NCBI GenBank assembly: GCA_028284295.1
Contig: JANQSB010000004.1
Coordinates: 1-35,954 of the forward strand
DNA from: Myxococcota bacterium
GTDB taxonomy: Bacteria > Myxococcota_A > UBA9160 > UBA4427
DNA length: 35,954 nt
Direction of reading: 5' to 3'
Each line of letters begins with the position of its first letter. The first letter of the stretch is position 1. Shown here piece after piece: positions 1 to 9,739 of the stretch. Made by a program: the position numbers and the translations under genes. The notes under the pieces are model-generated. The model saw nothing but the letters and a program-made list of their open reading frames with translations, did no database searches and was not told where the DNA came from.

Positions 1-2980
1 GGCGCGGGCCTCAGCGAGGACGACCTGGGCGACCCCGGTGGCATCGCCGTCACCCGCCTGAGCCCCAGCAGCGGCCACTGGGAGTTCTCCCTCGACGACG
101 GCGGCAGCTGGTCCGACGTCCCGGCGGTCGCGCCCTCGAGCGCCCTGCTGCTGCGCGAGACCGACCGCATCCGCTTCGTGCCCGACGGCGCGGCCGGCGA
201 GATCGCGAGCTTCGAGTTCGCGGCCTGGGACCAGAGCAGCGGCAACCCGGGAACGCTGACGAACGCCCTCCCGGGCGGCGGGACCAGCGCGTTCTCGACC
301 GGCGTCGCGCGCGGCCAGCTCGTGGTCCTCGACGCGAACGACGCACCGATCCTGACTCCGGGCTCGCCCTCGCTCACGTCCATCGACGAGGACGACGTGG
401 ACAACCCGGGAGACCTCGTCTCGAACCTGTTGGGCGGGTCCGTGCGCGACCCCGACGGTGCCTCCACGATGGGCATCGCCATCACCGCCCTCGCCTCCGG
501 CAACGGCACCTGGCAGTTCTCCACCGACGGCGGCGCCGGCTGGAACGACATGGGGAGCGTCTCCCCGGCGACCGCGCTCCTGCTTCGGGGCAGCGACCGG
601 GTGCGCTTCGTCCCCGACGGTGAGAACGCGGACAGCGCCAGCTTCGACTTCCTGGCCTGGGACGGAAGCAGCGGCACGGCCGGGGGCACCGCGAGCACCG
701 GGGTCGTCGGGACGACGACGCCCTTCTCCGTCGCCAGCGATACCGCGAGCATCGACGTCACGGCCGTCAACGACGCCCCCGTCCTCACCCCGAGCGCGCC
801 GGCCCTCACTCCCATCACCGAGGACGACACGAGCAACCCGGGCGACCGGATCGACATCCTGCTCGGCAGCTCGGTCTCCGACGTCGACGCGGGGGATCCG
901 CTGGGCATCGCCATCACCGGACTCGATCCCGGCAACGGCACCTGGCAGTTCTCCATCGACGACGGCGCCACCTGGTCCGACGTGGGCAGCGTCTCGACGA
1001 CGAGCGCACTGCTGCTGAGCGAAGACGACCGGGTCCGGTTCGTCCCCGACGGCCTGAACGCCGACAGCGCCCACTTCGACTTCGTGGCCTGGGACGAGAG
1101 CGTCGGCCTGCCCGGAAACCTGGCCGACGCGACCGCCACGGGCACCACCACCCCGTTCTCCACCGCCAGCGACCGCGCGCGGATCGTCGTCGGCGCCGTC
1201 AACGAGGCGCCGGTCCTGACCCCGTCCGCTCCGGCACTCACCCCGATCACCGAGGACGAGACCGGCAACCCGGGCGACCGCGTCGGCGCCCTGCTGGGGA
1301 CTTCGGTCCGCGACGACGACCTGGGCGACCCGCTCGGCATCGCCATCACCGGACTCGCTTCCGGCAATGGCAGCTGGCAGTTCTCCACCGACGACGGCGC
1401 CAGCTGGTCCGACGTCGGCAGCGCCTCGATCGGGAGCGCCCTGCTCCTTCGGGACACGGACCGGGTGCGCTTCGTCCCCGATGGCGAGAACGCCGACACG
1501 GCCCACTTCGACTTCGTCGCCTGGGACCGGAGCGGTGGCAACGCGGGCCTTCGGGCCGACGCGTCGATCCGGGGGGGCACCTCGCCCTTCTCGAACGCCA
1601 GCGACACCGCTCGGATCGACGTGACCGCGGTGAACGACGCCCCGGTGCTCGACGCGAGCGGCACGATGACCCTGAGCGACGTGCCGGAGTCGACCCCCTC
1701 GCCCGCTGGAGACCCGGTGGCCGCCATCCTGGCGAGCGCCGGGGGCGACCGGGTCACGGACGTCGACAACGGGGACCCGGAGGGCATCGCGGTCATCGGC
1801 GTCGACGACAGCAACGGTTCCTGGCAGTACTCGACCGACGACGGCGTGATGTGGACCGCCTTCGGCACGGTGAGCGACGGCGCCGCGGTGCTGCTCGACG
1901 AGAAGGCGCTCGTGCGCTTCGTCCCGGACGTGGGCTGGTTCGGCAGCTCCGGAGACATCCGCTTCCGGGCCTGGGACCAGAGCAACGGCGCGAGCGGCCA
2001 GACCGGCGTCGATGCATCGGCAAACGGGTCGACGACCGCGTTCAGCGCGGCCACCGAGTCGGCGTCACTCACGGTCACCGCGCGCAACTTCGCACCGGTG
2101 CTGACCCCGTCGGCACCCTCGCTCACCGCGATCGACGAGGACGCGGTCTCGAACCCGGGCGACCGCGTGGGCAGCCTGGTGGCCGGATCGGTCAGCGACC
2201 TCGACCCCCTGTCTCCCGTCGGCATCGCCATCACCGGCCTCGCGAGCGGAAACGGAAGCTGGCAGTTCTCTACCGACGCCGGGGGCAGCTGGACGGACAT
2301 CGGGAACGTCTCCGACCGCAACGCCCTGCTGCTGCGCGACGTCGACCACGTCCGCTTCGTGCCCGACGGCCTGAACGGAGACCGGGCTTCGTTCGACTTC
2401 CGCGCCTGGGACCAGAGCGCCGGCGGTGTGGGTGCCCGGGCCGATGCGTCCGTCGCCGGCGGAGCCGCGGCCTTCTCCATGGCGACCGACACCGCCACGA
2501 TCGACGTGGGCGCCGTCAACGACTCCCCGTCGATCCGGGATGCCAGCCTCGCCAGCGTCTCCTCGGACGACACGGACCCGCCGGGCGCGAGAGTCGGGTC
2601 CCTGTTCCGCGCCGGCTTCTCGGACGTGGACACGGGCGCCCGACTGTCGGGAGTCGCCGTGATCGGGAACGCGGCCGACCCCGCCACCCAGGGCGAGTGG
2701 CAGTACTCGAGCGACGGCGGCACCAGCTGGGCGGCCGTCGGCAGGGTCGGCGACGACGGGTCCGCCCTCGCGCTGTCCCGGGGCACGCTGCTCCGCTTCG
2801 TCCCCGTCTCGAGCTTCGACGGCAGCGTGGCGCTGGACGTCCGGGGCCTCGACGACGCGTATGCGGGAACCTTCTCGGCCACGACCGCCGGCGTGGAGAC
2901 ACGTGCAAACGTCGACGCGTCCGCCCACGGCGGCACGAGCTCCATCTCCGGAAGTGCCGCCTCCCTGGCGACCCTCGTCA
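1..2980 (+). repeat. Tandem ~425-450 bp coding repeats (about six full units plus a partial one)
   Basis: Unit boundaries (VLTPSAPxLTxIxEDD or variants) near 351, 781, 1213, 1645, 2098 and 2520; protein repeat consensus is clear, nucleotide copies have diverged. Confidence 0.85.
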
Positions 2981-3711
2981 CGCCCGGCACGACGATCACC
3001 GACGGAGACCCCAACGATCTCGATCCCGACCCGGAGCCGGATCCGGACCCGGTCGAGGAGCCCGAGCCGGCGGACCCGACGCCCGACGAGCCCGAGACCG
3101 AGCCGCCCGCCGAAGAGCCGGAGACACCGCTCGGCCCGCCGCTCGCGGGCCCCGGCGACGAAGGAGGCGGAACCGTGGATCCGGTGGATCCCTCGGGCCC
3201 GGCCCCGGTGTCCGCGGCGCCTTCCTTCGCTCGGCCGATCATCCCGGGCGACACGGACCCGCGCTTCGACGAGAACGAAGAGGAGCGCGCGACCGCGGCG
3301 ACGCGCACCGCCCTGGACGTGCTGCGGGACGTCTACCTGGGCCGCTCCTCCATCGGCGCCGACACCCTCACCAGCCTCATCTTCAACGGCCAGCGCCTCG
3401 ACTTCATGGGCGAGCTCGACGCCTCCCAGGAGGACCTCCTGGCCCTGAGCCAGCTCGAGACCACGCTCGTCAGCTCGACCGTGGCCGTCACCAGCGGCCT
3501 CTCCGTGGGCTACGTGCTGTGGCTCACCCGCGGCGGGCTGCTGATCGCGAGCCTGCTGACCTCCCTGCCCGCCTGGCGCCTGGTCGACCCGATTCCCATC
3601 CTGGCGCACCTCGGTTCGGACGATGAGGAGGGCGGGCACGGCGACGACTCGCTGGGCTCGATGCTCGAGCGCGAAGACGAGGAACCCGAGCCCGGAACCC
3701 TCCCGACGTGA
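1..3711 (+). CDS. Repeat-rich adhesin/cadherin-like surface protein with C-terminal acidic Pro-rich linker and membrane anchor (5' truncated)
   Basis: Frame is open from base 1 (GAGLSEDDLGDPGGIAVTRL...) through the listed ORF to TGA at 3709-3711. ~140-aa repeats with GIAITGLASGNGSWQFSTDDG, ALLLRDTDRVRFVPDG, FDFxAWDxS and AVNDAPVLTPSAP motifs, then DPDPEPDPDPVEEPEP linker and hydrophobic GYVLWLTRGGLLIASLLTSLPAW. Confidence 0.9.
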   Translation, partial: GAGLSEDDLGDPGGIAVTRLSPSSGHWEFSLDDGGSWSDVPAVAPSSALLLRETDRIRFVPDGAAGEIASFEFAAWDQSSGNPGTLTNALPGGGTSAFSTGVARGQLVVLDANDAPILTPGSPSLTSIDEDDVDNPGDLVSNLLGGSVRDPDGASTMGIAITALASGNGTWQFSTDGGAGWNDMGSVSPATALLLRGSDRVRFVPDGENADSASFDFLAWDGSSGTAGGTASTGVVGTTTPFSVASDTASIDVTAVNDAPVLTPSAPALTPITEDDTSNPGDRIDILLGSSVSDVDAGDPLGIAITGLDPGNGTWQFSIDDGATWSDVGSVSTTSALLLSEDDRVRFVPDGLNADSAHFDFVAWDESVGLPGNLADATATGTTTPFSTASDRARIVVGAVNEAPVLTPSAPALTPITEDETGNPGDRVGALLGTSVRDDDLGDPLGIAITGLASGNGSWQFSTDDGASWSDVGSASIGSALLLRDTDRVRFVPDGENADTAHFDFVAWDRSGGNAGLRADASIRGGTSPFSNASDTARIDVTAVNDAPVLDASGTMTLSDVPESTPSPAGDPVAAILASAGGDRVTDVDNGDPEGIAVIGVDDSNGSWQYSTDDGVMWTAFGTVSDGAAVLLDEKALVRFVPDVGWFGSSGDIRFRAWDQSNGASGQTGVDASANGSTTAFSAATESASLTVTARNFAPVLTPSAPSLTAIDEDAVSNPGDRVGSLVAGSVSDLDPLSPVGIAITGLASGNGSWQFSTDAGGSWTDIGNVSDRNALLLRDVDHVRFVPDGLNGDRASFDFRAWDQSAGGVGARADASVAGGAAAFSMATDTATIDVGAVNDSPSIRDASLASVSSDDTDPPGARVGSLFRAGFSDVDTGARLSGVAVIGNAADPATQGEWQYSSDGGTSWAAVGRVGDDGSALALSRGTLLRFVPVSSFDGSVALDVRGLDDAYAGTFSATTAGVETRANVDASAHGGTSSISGSAASLATLVTPGTTITDGDPNDLDPDPEPDPDPVEEPEPADPTPDEPETEPPAEEPETPLGPPLAGPGDEGGGTVDPVDPSGPAPVSAAPSFARPIIPGDTDPRFDENEEERATAATRTALDVLRDVYLGRSSIGADTLTSLIFNGQRLDFMGELDASQEDLLALSQLETTLVSSTVAVTSGLSVGYVLWLTRGGLLIASLLTSLPAWRLVDPIPILAHLGSDDEEGGHGDDSLGSMLEREDEEPEPGTLPT

Positions 3712-6215
3712 CCTTCTTCAACGCCAAGACGCACATCGCCCTGGGACAGACCTTCCTGGTGGTGACCCTGTTGCTGGCTGCCCTGGCGGCGGGTCTCGTC
3801 CCGGACCGGGAGCGCGCCCAACGCGAGGGCCGCGCCGCACTCGCCGAGGCCCTGGCCATCACGGGCTCGGCGCTGGTCACCCAGGCCGAGCTTCGGCGCC
3901 TCCAGGCGACCCTCGGGCTCGTGGTCGAGCGCAACGACGATCTGCTGTCGGCCGGGGTCCGTCGCACCGACGGCCGCGTGATCGTCTCGGTCGCGGACCA
4001 CGTGGCACGCTGGGTGCCCGATCCCGAGACCTACTCCACTCCCTCCCAGCTGAAGGTGCCGATCTGGTCCCACGGCCAGCGCTGGGGCCAGGTGGAGCTG
4101 CGCTTCCGTCCCCTGTCGCCGCCCGGAATGTGGGCCTGGCTCCACGACCCGCGCCTCCAGCTGATCGGCGGGATCGCGCTGCTCTCCTTCGTGGCCTTCT
4201 ACTTCTATCTCGGGAAGATGCTCCAGCACCTGGACCCGTCCCAGGCGGTGCCGCAGCACGTGCGGTCGGCACTCGACACCCTGGCCGAAGGACTGGTCGT
4301 GATGGACACGCGGGAGCGCATCGTGCTCGCCAACCAGGCCATCGCGGCCATCGTGGGGCGCAGTCCGGAGCAGCTGATGGGGCGCCGCGTCTCCGAGCTG
4401 AACTGGGTGAACGCCGACGGAAGCTCCTTCGCCGAGGAGGAGTACCCCTGGCGGCTGGCCCTTCGCGACGGCGAGACGCGCTCGAACGACATCGTGCTGC
4501 TGCGCGATGCCGAGGACCAGCTGCGGACCTTCATCGTGAACGCCGCCCCGGTGCTCGGCGCGCGCGACAAGGCCGGTGGCGTGCTCGTCAGTCTCGACGA
4601 CGTCACGGCGCTCGAGGAGCACAAGGCCGAGCTGTCCTTTGCCAAGGAGCAGGCCGAGGCCGCCAACCAGGCCAAGAGCCAGTTCCTCGCGAGCATGAGC
4701 CACGAGATCCGGACGCCGATGAACGCGATCCTCGGCTTCACCGAGGTGCTGAAGCGCGGCTACGTGACCGACGAGCAGGACCGCAACAAGTACCTGGAGA
4801 CCATCCGTTCCAGCGGCGAGCACCTCCTGCAGCTGATCAACGACGTGCTCGACCTCTCGAAGGTCGAATCGGGTCACATGGAGCTCGAGCAGATGCGCTT
4901 CGCGCCCCACGCCGTCGTCCGCGAGGCGGTGACCGTCCTGTCGGGCAAGACCCAGGAGAAGGGGATCACGCTCGACTTCGAGATCCAGGGCCGGGTGCCC
5001 GAGACGGTGCTCGCCGACCCGACCCGTTTCCGGCAGATCGTGACCAACCTGCTCTCGAACGCCATCAAGTTCACCGACCAGGGCGGTGTGAAGGTCGTGC
5101 TCGGACTGACGGATGCCCGGGGCGCTTCGCGTCTGGTACTGCGGGTGAAGGACTCGGGCATCGGCCTCGAGGAGGACGCCTACGAGTCGATCTTCGACGA
5201 GTTCGTCCAGGCCGACAGCTCGGTCACGCGACGCTTCGGCGGTACGGGACTCGGTCTGCCCATCAGCCGTCGCCTCGCTCGCATGATGGGGGGTGACATC
5301 ACCGTGAAGAGCGCGCTCGGCAAGGGCAGCGCCTTCACGGTGAGCATCGATCCGGGTCCCCTCGATGGGATCGCGATGCTCACTCCGGAAGAGGCCCTCG
5401 ACCAGGCCCAGCCCCGGTCGAGCGAGAGTCGCGACGGCTGGGACCTGCCGTCGGCCCGCATCCTGGTCGTCGACGATGGCGAGGAGAACCGGGACCTGTT
5501 GCGCGTGGTGCTCGGCGACCTCGGGCTCGAGGTCGAAGGCGCCGAGAACGGGCAGGTCGGCGTCGAGAAGGCCCGCAGCGGCAGCTTCGACGTGGTGCTG
5601 ATGGACATGCAGATGCCGGTGATGGACGGGTACACGGCCACCTCGACCCTCCGCGGCGAGGGCTACGAGGGACCCATCGTCGCGCTCACCGCCAACGCCA
5701 TGAAGGGCTTCGAACGCGAGTGCCTGGAGGCCGGCTGCAGCCACTACCTCACCAAGCCCATCGACATCGATGCCCTCACCGAGACTCTGGCCGGCCTGCT
5801 CGGGGGCTCACGGCGACGTGGCGAAGCCAGACCGGCCGCCCCCGGGCCGGAGCGCCCGGCGACCCCCCGGAACGCGATGCCTGCCAGCGAGCCGATCGTC
5901 TCGTCCCTGGCCGCCAAGGGGGAGCCCTTCCTGGGCATCATCCGGAAGTTCGCGGGCCGCCTCGGCGAGAAGCTCGACGAGATGGACGGCAGCTTCCTGG
6001 CGCGCGACGGCGACGCGCTCGCGGCAGGCGCGCACTGGCTGAAGGGCTCGGCGGGGACCGTGGGCTTCGCCGAATTCCACGAGCCCGCCCTGGCCCTCGA
6101 ATCCTTCGCCCGCGACGGCAAGTGGAGCGAGGCCGAAGCCGCGCTCGAGCGGATCCGGTCGCTGGCCGAGCGGATCGAGCTGCCCGGCGCACCGCCGGCA
6201 GGGAGTGCGGGATGA
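3708..6215 (+). CDS. Hybrid sensor histidine kinase (N-terminal membrane/sensor region, PAS, HisKA, HATPase_c, REC, Hpt)
   Basis: GTG start overlaps upstream TGA (GTGA). [20 protein letters not shown]-box, [12 protein letters not shown]-box, [20 protein letters not shown]-box, [18 protein letters not shown]-terminal Hpt [13 protein letters not shown]. Confidence 0.95.
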   Translation: MTFFNAKTHIALGQTFLVVTLLLAALAAGLVPDRERAQREGRAALAEALAITGSALVTQAELRRLQATLGLVVERNDDLLSAGVRRTDGRVIVSVADHVARWVPDPETYSTPSQLKVPIWSHGQRWGQVELRFRPLSPPGMWAWLHDPRLQLIGGIALLSFVAFYFYLGKMLQHLDPSQAVPQHVRSALDTLAEGLVVMDTRERIVLANQAIAAIVGRSPEQLMGRRVSELNWVNADGSSFAEEEYPWRLALRDGETRSNDIVLLRDAEDQLRTFIVNAAPVLGARDKAGGVLVSLDDVTALEEHKAELSFAKEQAEAANQAKSQFLASMSHEIRTPMNAILGFTEVLKRGYVTDEQDRNKYLETIRSSGEHLLQLINDVLDLSKVESGHMELEQMRFAPHAVVREAVTVLSGKTQEKGITLDFEIQGRVPETVLADPTRFRQIVTNLLSNAIKFTDQGGVKVVLGLTDARGASRLVLRVKDSGIGLEEDAYESIFDEFVQADSSVTRRFGGTGLGLPISRRLARMMGGDITVKSALGKGSAFTVSIDPGPLDGIAMLTPEEALDQAQPRSSESRDGWDLPSARILVVDDGEENRDLLRVVLGDLGLEVEGAENGQVGVEKARSGSFDVVLMDMQMPVMDGYTATSTLRGEGYEGPIVALTANAMKGFERECLEAGCSHYLTKPIDIDALTETLAGLLGGSRRRGEARPAAPGPERPATPRNAMPASEPIVSSLAAKGEPFLGIIRKFAGRLGEKLDEMDGSFLARDGDALAAGAHWLKGSAGTVGFAEFHEPALALESFARDGKWSEAEAALERIRSLAERIELPGAPPAGSAG

Positions 6216-8011
6216 CGGCCGCGAACCGCGCCGACAACCCGATCTCTCTCGTCACGAACGGCAACGCCGATTCGCAGACCCCGTTCAGCACGGCGACGAT
6301 CATGATGGTGGACGACGAGCCGACCACCATCGAGATCCTCGAGATGTTCCTCCGCAGCGAGGGCTACGAGCGCTTCGTCCACACCAGCGACCCGACCGAG
6401 GCCATCGGCCTCGCGCGGAACGCGCGACCCGACGTGCTGCTCCTGGACGTGATGATGCCCGAGGTGAGCGGGCTCGAGCTGCTCCAGACGATCCGCAACG
6501 ACGAAGACCTGCAGTACCTGCCCGTGATCATCCTGACCTCGGCGACCGAGCCGGAGACCAAGCTGCAGGCCCTGGAGCTCGGGGCCACGGACCTGCTGGC
6601 CAAGCCCGTCGATCCGAGCGAGCTCTCACTGCGCCTGCGCAACACCCTCGCGGCGAAGACCTACCAGGACCGCCTGGCCTACTACGACCGGCTGACCGGG
6701 CTTCCCAACCGCAGGCTCTTCACGGACCGCCTCGAGCGAACCCTGCAGCGGGCCCGCAGCCGCGAGATCGACTGCGCGCTGCTGCACCTGAACCTGGACC
6801 GCTTCAAGAAGGTGAACGACGCCCTGGGCCACCACGTGGGCGACGCCCTGCTGCAGGCGGTCGCCGCCCGGATCGAGCAGAGCATCCGCCCCGGGGACTT
6901 CGTCGGCGTGCCCGAGCTGCCGGAGATCCACGACCCGCTCTCGCGGGTGGGCGGCGACGAGTTCTCCGTCCTGCTGCCCGGCGCGGGCTCCGTCGAGGGA
7001 GCCTCGCGGGCCGCCGCACGCCTGCTCGAGAGCCTGGCCGACCCCTTCCAGGTCGAGGAGCACGAGCTCTTCGTCAACGCGAGTGTCGGCATCGCCCTCT
7101 TCCCGACCGACGGCGAGGACATCACCACCTTGATGGCCAACGCGGACACCGCCATGTCGCACGCGAAGAAGCGCGGGCGGAACTGCTTCCAGTTCTACGA
7201 GGCGTCGCAGAACTCGGAATCCGCCAAGCGGCTGAACCTCGAGAGCCAGCTGCACCGGGCCATCGACCGCAAGGAGCTCGTGCTCCACTACCAGCCCAAG
7301 GCCGACGTGGCGACGGATCGCATCACCGGGGTCGAGGCCCTGATGCGCTGGGATCACCCCGAGCTCGGCCTCGTGGGGCCCGACCAGTTCATTCCCATCG
7401 CCGAGGAGACGGGTCTGATCACCGCCCTGGGCGAGTGGGCGCTGCGCACGGCCTGCGAGCAGAACCGCGCCTGGCAGGAGGCCGGACTCGAGCCGATCTC
7501 GATCGCCGTGAACGTCTCGGCCAAGCAGTTCGAGAACGAGGCCTTCGTCGACGTCATCCAGCGCGCGCTGCAGCAGAGCGGCATGGACCCCAGGCACCTG
7601 ATCCTGGAGCTGACCGAGAGCGTCATCATGGCCAACCCGACCCAGACGGCCACCATGCTCGACGCCATCAAGGCGATGGGAGCCCGGACCTCGGTCGACG
7701 ACTTCGGGACCGGCTACTCCTCGCTCTCCAGTCTCAGCCGCTTTCCCATCGACGAGCTCAAGATCGACCAGTCCTTCGTCTCGAACCTGCCCGGCGACGA
7801 GAACGACGCCGCCATCGCCAACGCCATCGTCCTGATGGGACACAGCCTGGGGTTGACGGTCGTTGCCGAGGGCGTGGAGACGGTCGAGCAGCTGGCCTTC
7901 CTGGCGGGGCGGGCCTGCGACACCTACCAGGGCTACCTGCGCTGCAAGCCCATTCCGCCCGAAGCGCTCGAGAAGCTGCTCCAGACCGAGGCCGCCAAGA
8001 CCCGGCGGTAG
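6212..8011 (+). CDS. Response regulator with GGDEF and EAL domains (c-di-GMP metabolism)
   Basis: ATG overlaps HK stop (ATGA). REC VLLLDVMMPEVSGLELL, intact RVGGDEF, EAL motif GVEALMRW and DDFGTGYSSLSSL. Confidence 0.95.
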   Translation: MTAANRADNPISLVTNGNADSQTPFSTATIMMVDDEPTTIEILEMFLRSEGYERFVHTSDPTEAIGLARNARPDVLLLDVMMPEVSGLELLQTIRNDEDLQYLPVIILTSATEPETKLQALELGATDLLAKPVDPSELSLRLRNTLAAKTYQDRLAYYDRLTGLPNRRLFTDRLERTLQRARSREIDCALLHLNLDRFKKVNDALGHHVGDALLQAVAARIEQSIRPGDFVGVPELPEIHDPLSRVGGDEFSVLLPGAGSVEGASRAAARLLESLADPFQVEEHELFVNASVGIALFPTDGEDITTLMANADTAMSHAKKRGRNCFQFYEASQNSESAKRLNLESQLHRAIDRKELVLHYQPKADVATDRITGVEALMRWDHPELGLVGPDQFIPIAEETGLITALGEWALRTACEQNRAWQEAGLEPISIAVNVSAKQFENEAFVDVIQRALQQSGMDPRHLILELTESVIMANPTQTATMLDAIKAMGARTSVDDFGTGYSSLSSLSRFPIDELKIDQSFVSNLPGDENDAAIANAIVLMGHSLGLTVVAEGVETVEQLAFLAGRACDTYQGYLRCKPIPPEALEKLLQTEAAKTRR

Positions 8012-8066
8012 TCCCCGACTTGTCCCTCCCGCCGCGGCGCCTAGTCTCGGACCGAGGGGGCAGCCA

Positions 8067-9095
8067 TTGCGCTTCGACTCCGTTCTCGCGTCCGTCGTCG
8101 GCATCGGCCTGGCCGCGACCGCTTGCGGCGATCCCGATCTGAGCGACCAGCTCAGTGGATACGGGCAGGCGATCGAGGCGATCCTCGCGCGCGAGCCGGC
8201 GCCGGTGGACGCGGACGATACGCGCGGGATGCAGCTGCCCACGCGTCGCGAGCGCCGGATCGACGTGCCCGACCACCGGATGGGGGGCATGGACTTCCTT
8301 GCCATCCAGGGCTGCCGCCTCTCGCAGCTGGTCGGCAGCCGCAACGGACCCATGGGCCGCGTGATGGTCCCCAGCCGCCGCCTGGTCTACGAGCTGGAGG
8401 TGCTCGAAGCCGCCGACGAGTGCCTCGAAGGGCTCTCCGACGGCCGGGCGGCTCGACTGGGCGGGACCCTGGCCGCGAAGCGGGCAGAGCTTCCCGCGCA
8501 CCTGTGGAACGCGGTCTGGATGGGCGAGGAGATCGAGGGCTACCTGTCTTCGATGACGGGGCCGATGGCGCTGCTGTCGTCCGACGATGGCCAGGCCGGT
8601 CTCGACGGCGCGGTGGCCGTGCTCGAGCGACCGCTCGAGAGCGCCCAGGACGCTCTCGAGCTGGAAGCGGCGCTGGCGGAGCTGCGAAGCGAGCATGCCT
8701 TCGGCCCCATGCTGGGGAGCCTGCATCTCGTCCGGCGCACGCTGAACCGCGTCGCCGATCTCCTCGAGACGAGCCCGCCGACCGGGTGCCGAGGCGACGC
8801 CGTCCGCCTGGCGTCCGCCTTCGAGACCCACTACCTGAGGCTGCAGGCTCCGCTCGCAACCCTCGATCGCCGCGTGCACGCACGCCTCGAGGCACTCGAC
8901 CGCCTGTTCGACGCATCTTCCGCGGGTGTGACCGGGGTGCCCGATGCCATGTCGCGCTACGCGACCGAGCAGCTGAGCCCGCGGCACCCGACGGGTGCCT
9001 GGGCGCGCTACCGCGAGGCCGTAAGGCGGCACGCCCAGGCCTGGGAGCCGACCCTCGTCTTGTGCGGTGTGCTTCCGGATGCGGAGGCCGCGTGA
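8067..9095 (+). CDS. DUF3080-like lipoprotein
   Basis: TTG start after GA-rich RBS; signal LRFDSVLASVVGIGLAATAC with lipobox; LPTRRERRIDVPDHRMGGMDFLAIQGCRLSQLVGSRNGPMGRVMVPSRRLVYELE resembles DUF3080 proteins as remembered. Confidence 0.75.
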   Translation: MRFDSVLASVVGIGLAATACGDPDLSDQLSGYGQAIEAILAREPAPVDADDTRGMQLPTRRERRIDVPDHRMGGMDFLAIQGCRLSQLVGSRNGPMGRVMVPSRRLVYELEVLEAADECLEGLSDGRAARLGGTLAAKRAELPAHLWNAVWMGEEIEGYLSSMTGPMALLSSDDGQAGLDGAVAVLERPLESAQDALELEAALAELRSEHAFGPMLGSLHLVRRTLNRVADLLETSPPTGCRGDAVRLASAFETHYLRLQAPLATLDRRVHARLEALDRLFDASSAGVTGVPDAMSRYATEQLSPRHPTGAWARYREAVRRHAQAWEPTLVLCGVLPDAEAA

Positions 9096-9739
9096 GCCCG
9101 CACGACGCCGACGACCCCGGCAGGCATCCGGACGGGAGCTACGGCGACGGCTACTACGACGTCCACCCGCGAATCGCCATCGACCGCCCCCTGGCCCTGG
9201 TGGGCCATCCCGGCTCCGACGTCGACCAGGTGGGACGCATCCTGTGCGGCCGCAGCGGGCTGGTCTTCAGCGACGTCGAGCGCGCGGCCGAGTCCCAGGC
9301 CGGCTGCTCGCGAGCGAGAGTGGTCCTCGAGCAGGGTGTCCAGGCTCTTCGGGAGATCGAGGCCGAAGCGCTGCACCGCGCGGTGCGGCGCCGTCCCCAT
9401 GGCGTGATCGTCCTCGAGAGCAGCCTGATGACGCTTCCCGCACGGCGTGAGTGGTTGCTCGAGCGTGCATGCCTGGTCTACGTCCGGCGGGACCCGGAGA
9501 GCCTGCTCGCGCGCATTCGCCGGCGATTGCGGGACACACCCGGAAGCCTGCCCGAGTTCCTGGTCGGCGCTCCAACCGACGTCGAGGCGCTGCGCGACTT
9601 CCTGCGCGACCGGGACCAGGCCATGGAGGAGATCCCGCGCGTCGTCGAGGCACGCGACGAGCACCCCGCCCGCATCGCGGGGGAGATCCTCGACTCACTG
9701 GACCGGCTGCTGGGCGTGGAGCCGGCGCCCGGTTCATGA
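9092..9739 (+). CDS. Shikimate kinase-like protein with degenerate P-loop (probable pseudokinase)
   Basis: GTG overlaps upstream TGA (GTGA). LALVGHPGSDVDQVGRILCGRSGLVFSDVERAAE aligns with the shikimate kinase N-terminus but lacks GK[S/T]; RACLVYVRRDPESLLARIRRR resembles the SK C-terminal half. Confidence 0.65.
   Translation: MSPHDADDPGRHPDGSYGDGYYDVHPRIAIDRPLALVGHPGSDVDQVGRILCGRSGLVFSDVERAAESQAGCSRARVVLEQGVQALREIEAEALHRAVRRRPHGVIVLESSLMTLPARREWLLERACLVYVRRDPESLLARIRRRLRDTPGSLPEFLVGAPTDVEALRDFLRDRDQAMEEIPRVVEARDEHPARIAGEILDSLDRLLGVEPAPGS

Noticed and set aside
1851-3626. 591-aa plus-strand alternate frame of the repeat adhesin (also 458-1018, 1367-1624)
   Set aside because: Arg/Pro-rich out-of-frame translations of repeat DNA; only the frame with the conserved repeat motifs is credible.
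3510-5744. 744-aa minus-strand ORF opposite the histidine kinase
   Set aside because: Antisense shadow of a clear HK; no motif.
5720-8011. Long N-terminal extension of the REC-GGDEF-EAL protein
   Set aside because: Overlaps the HK REC/Hpt coding region out of frame; ATG at 6212 immediately precedes the receiver domain.
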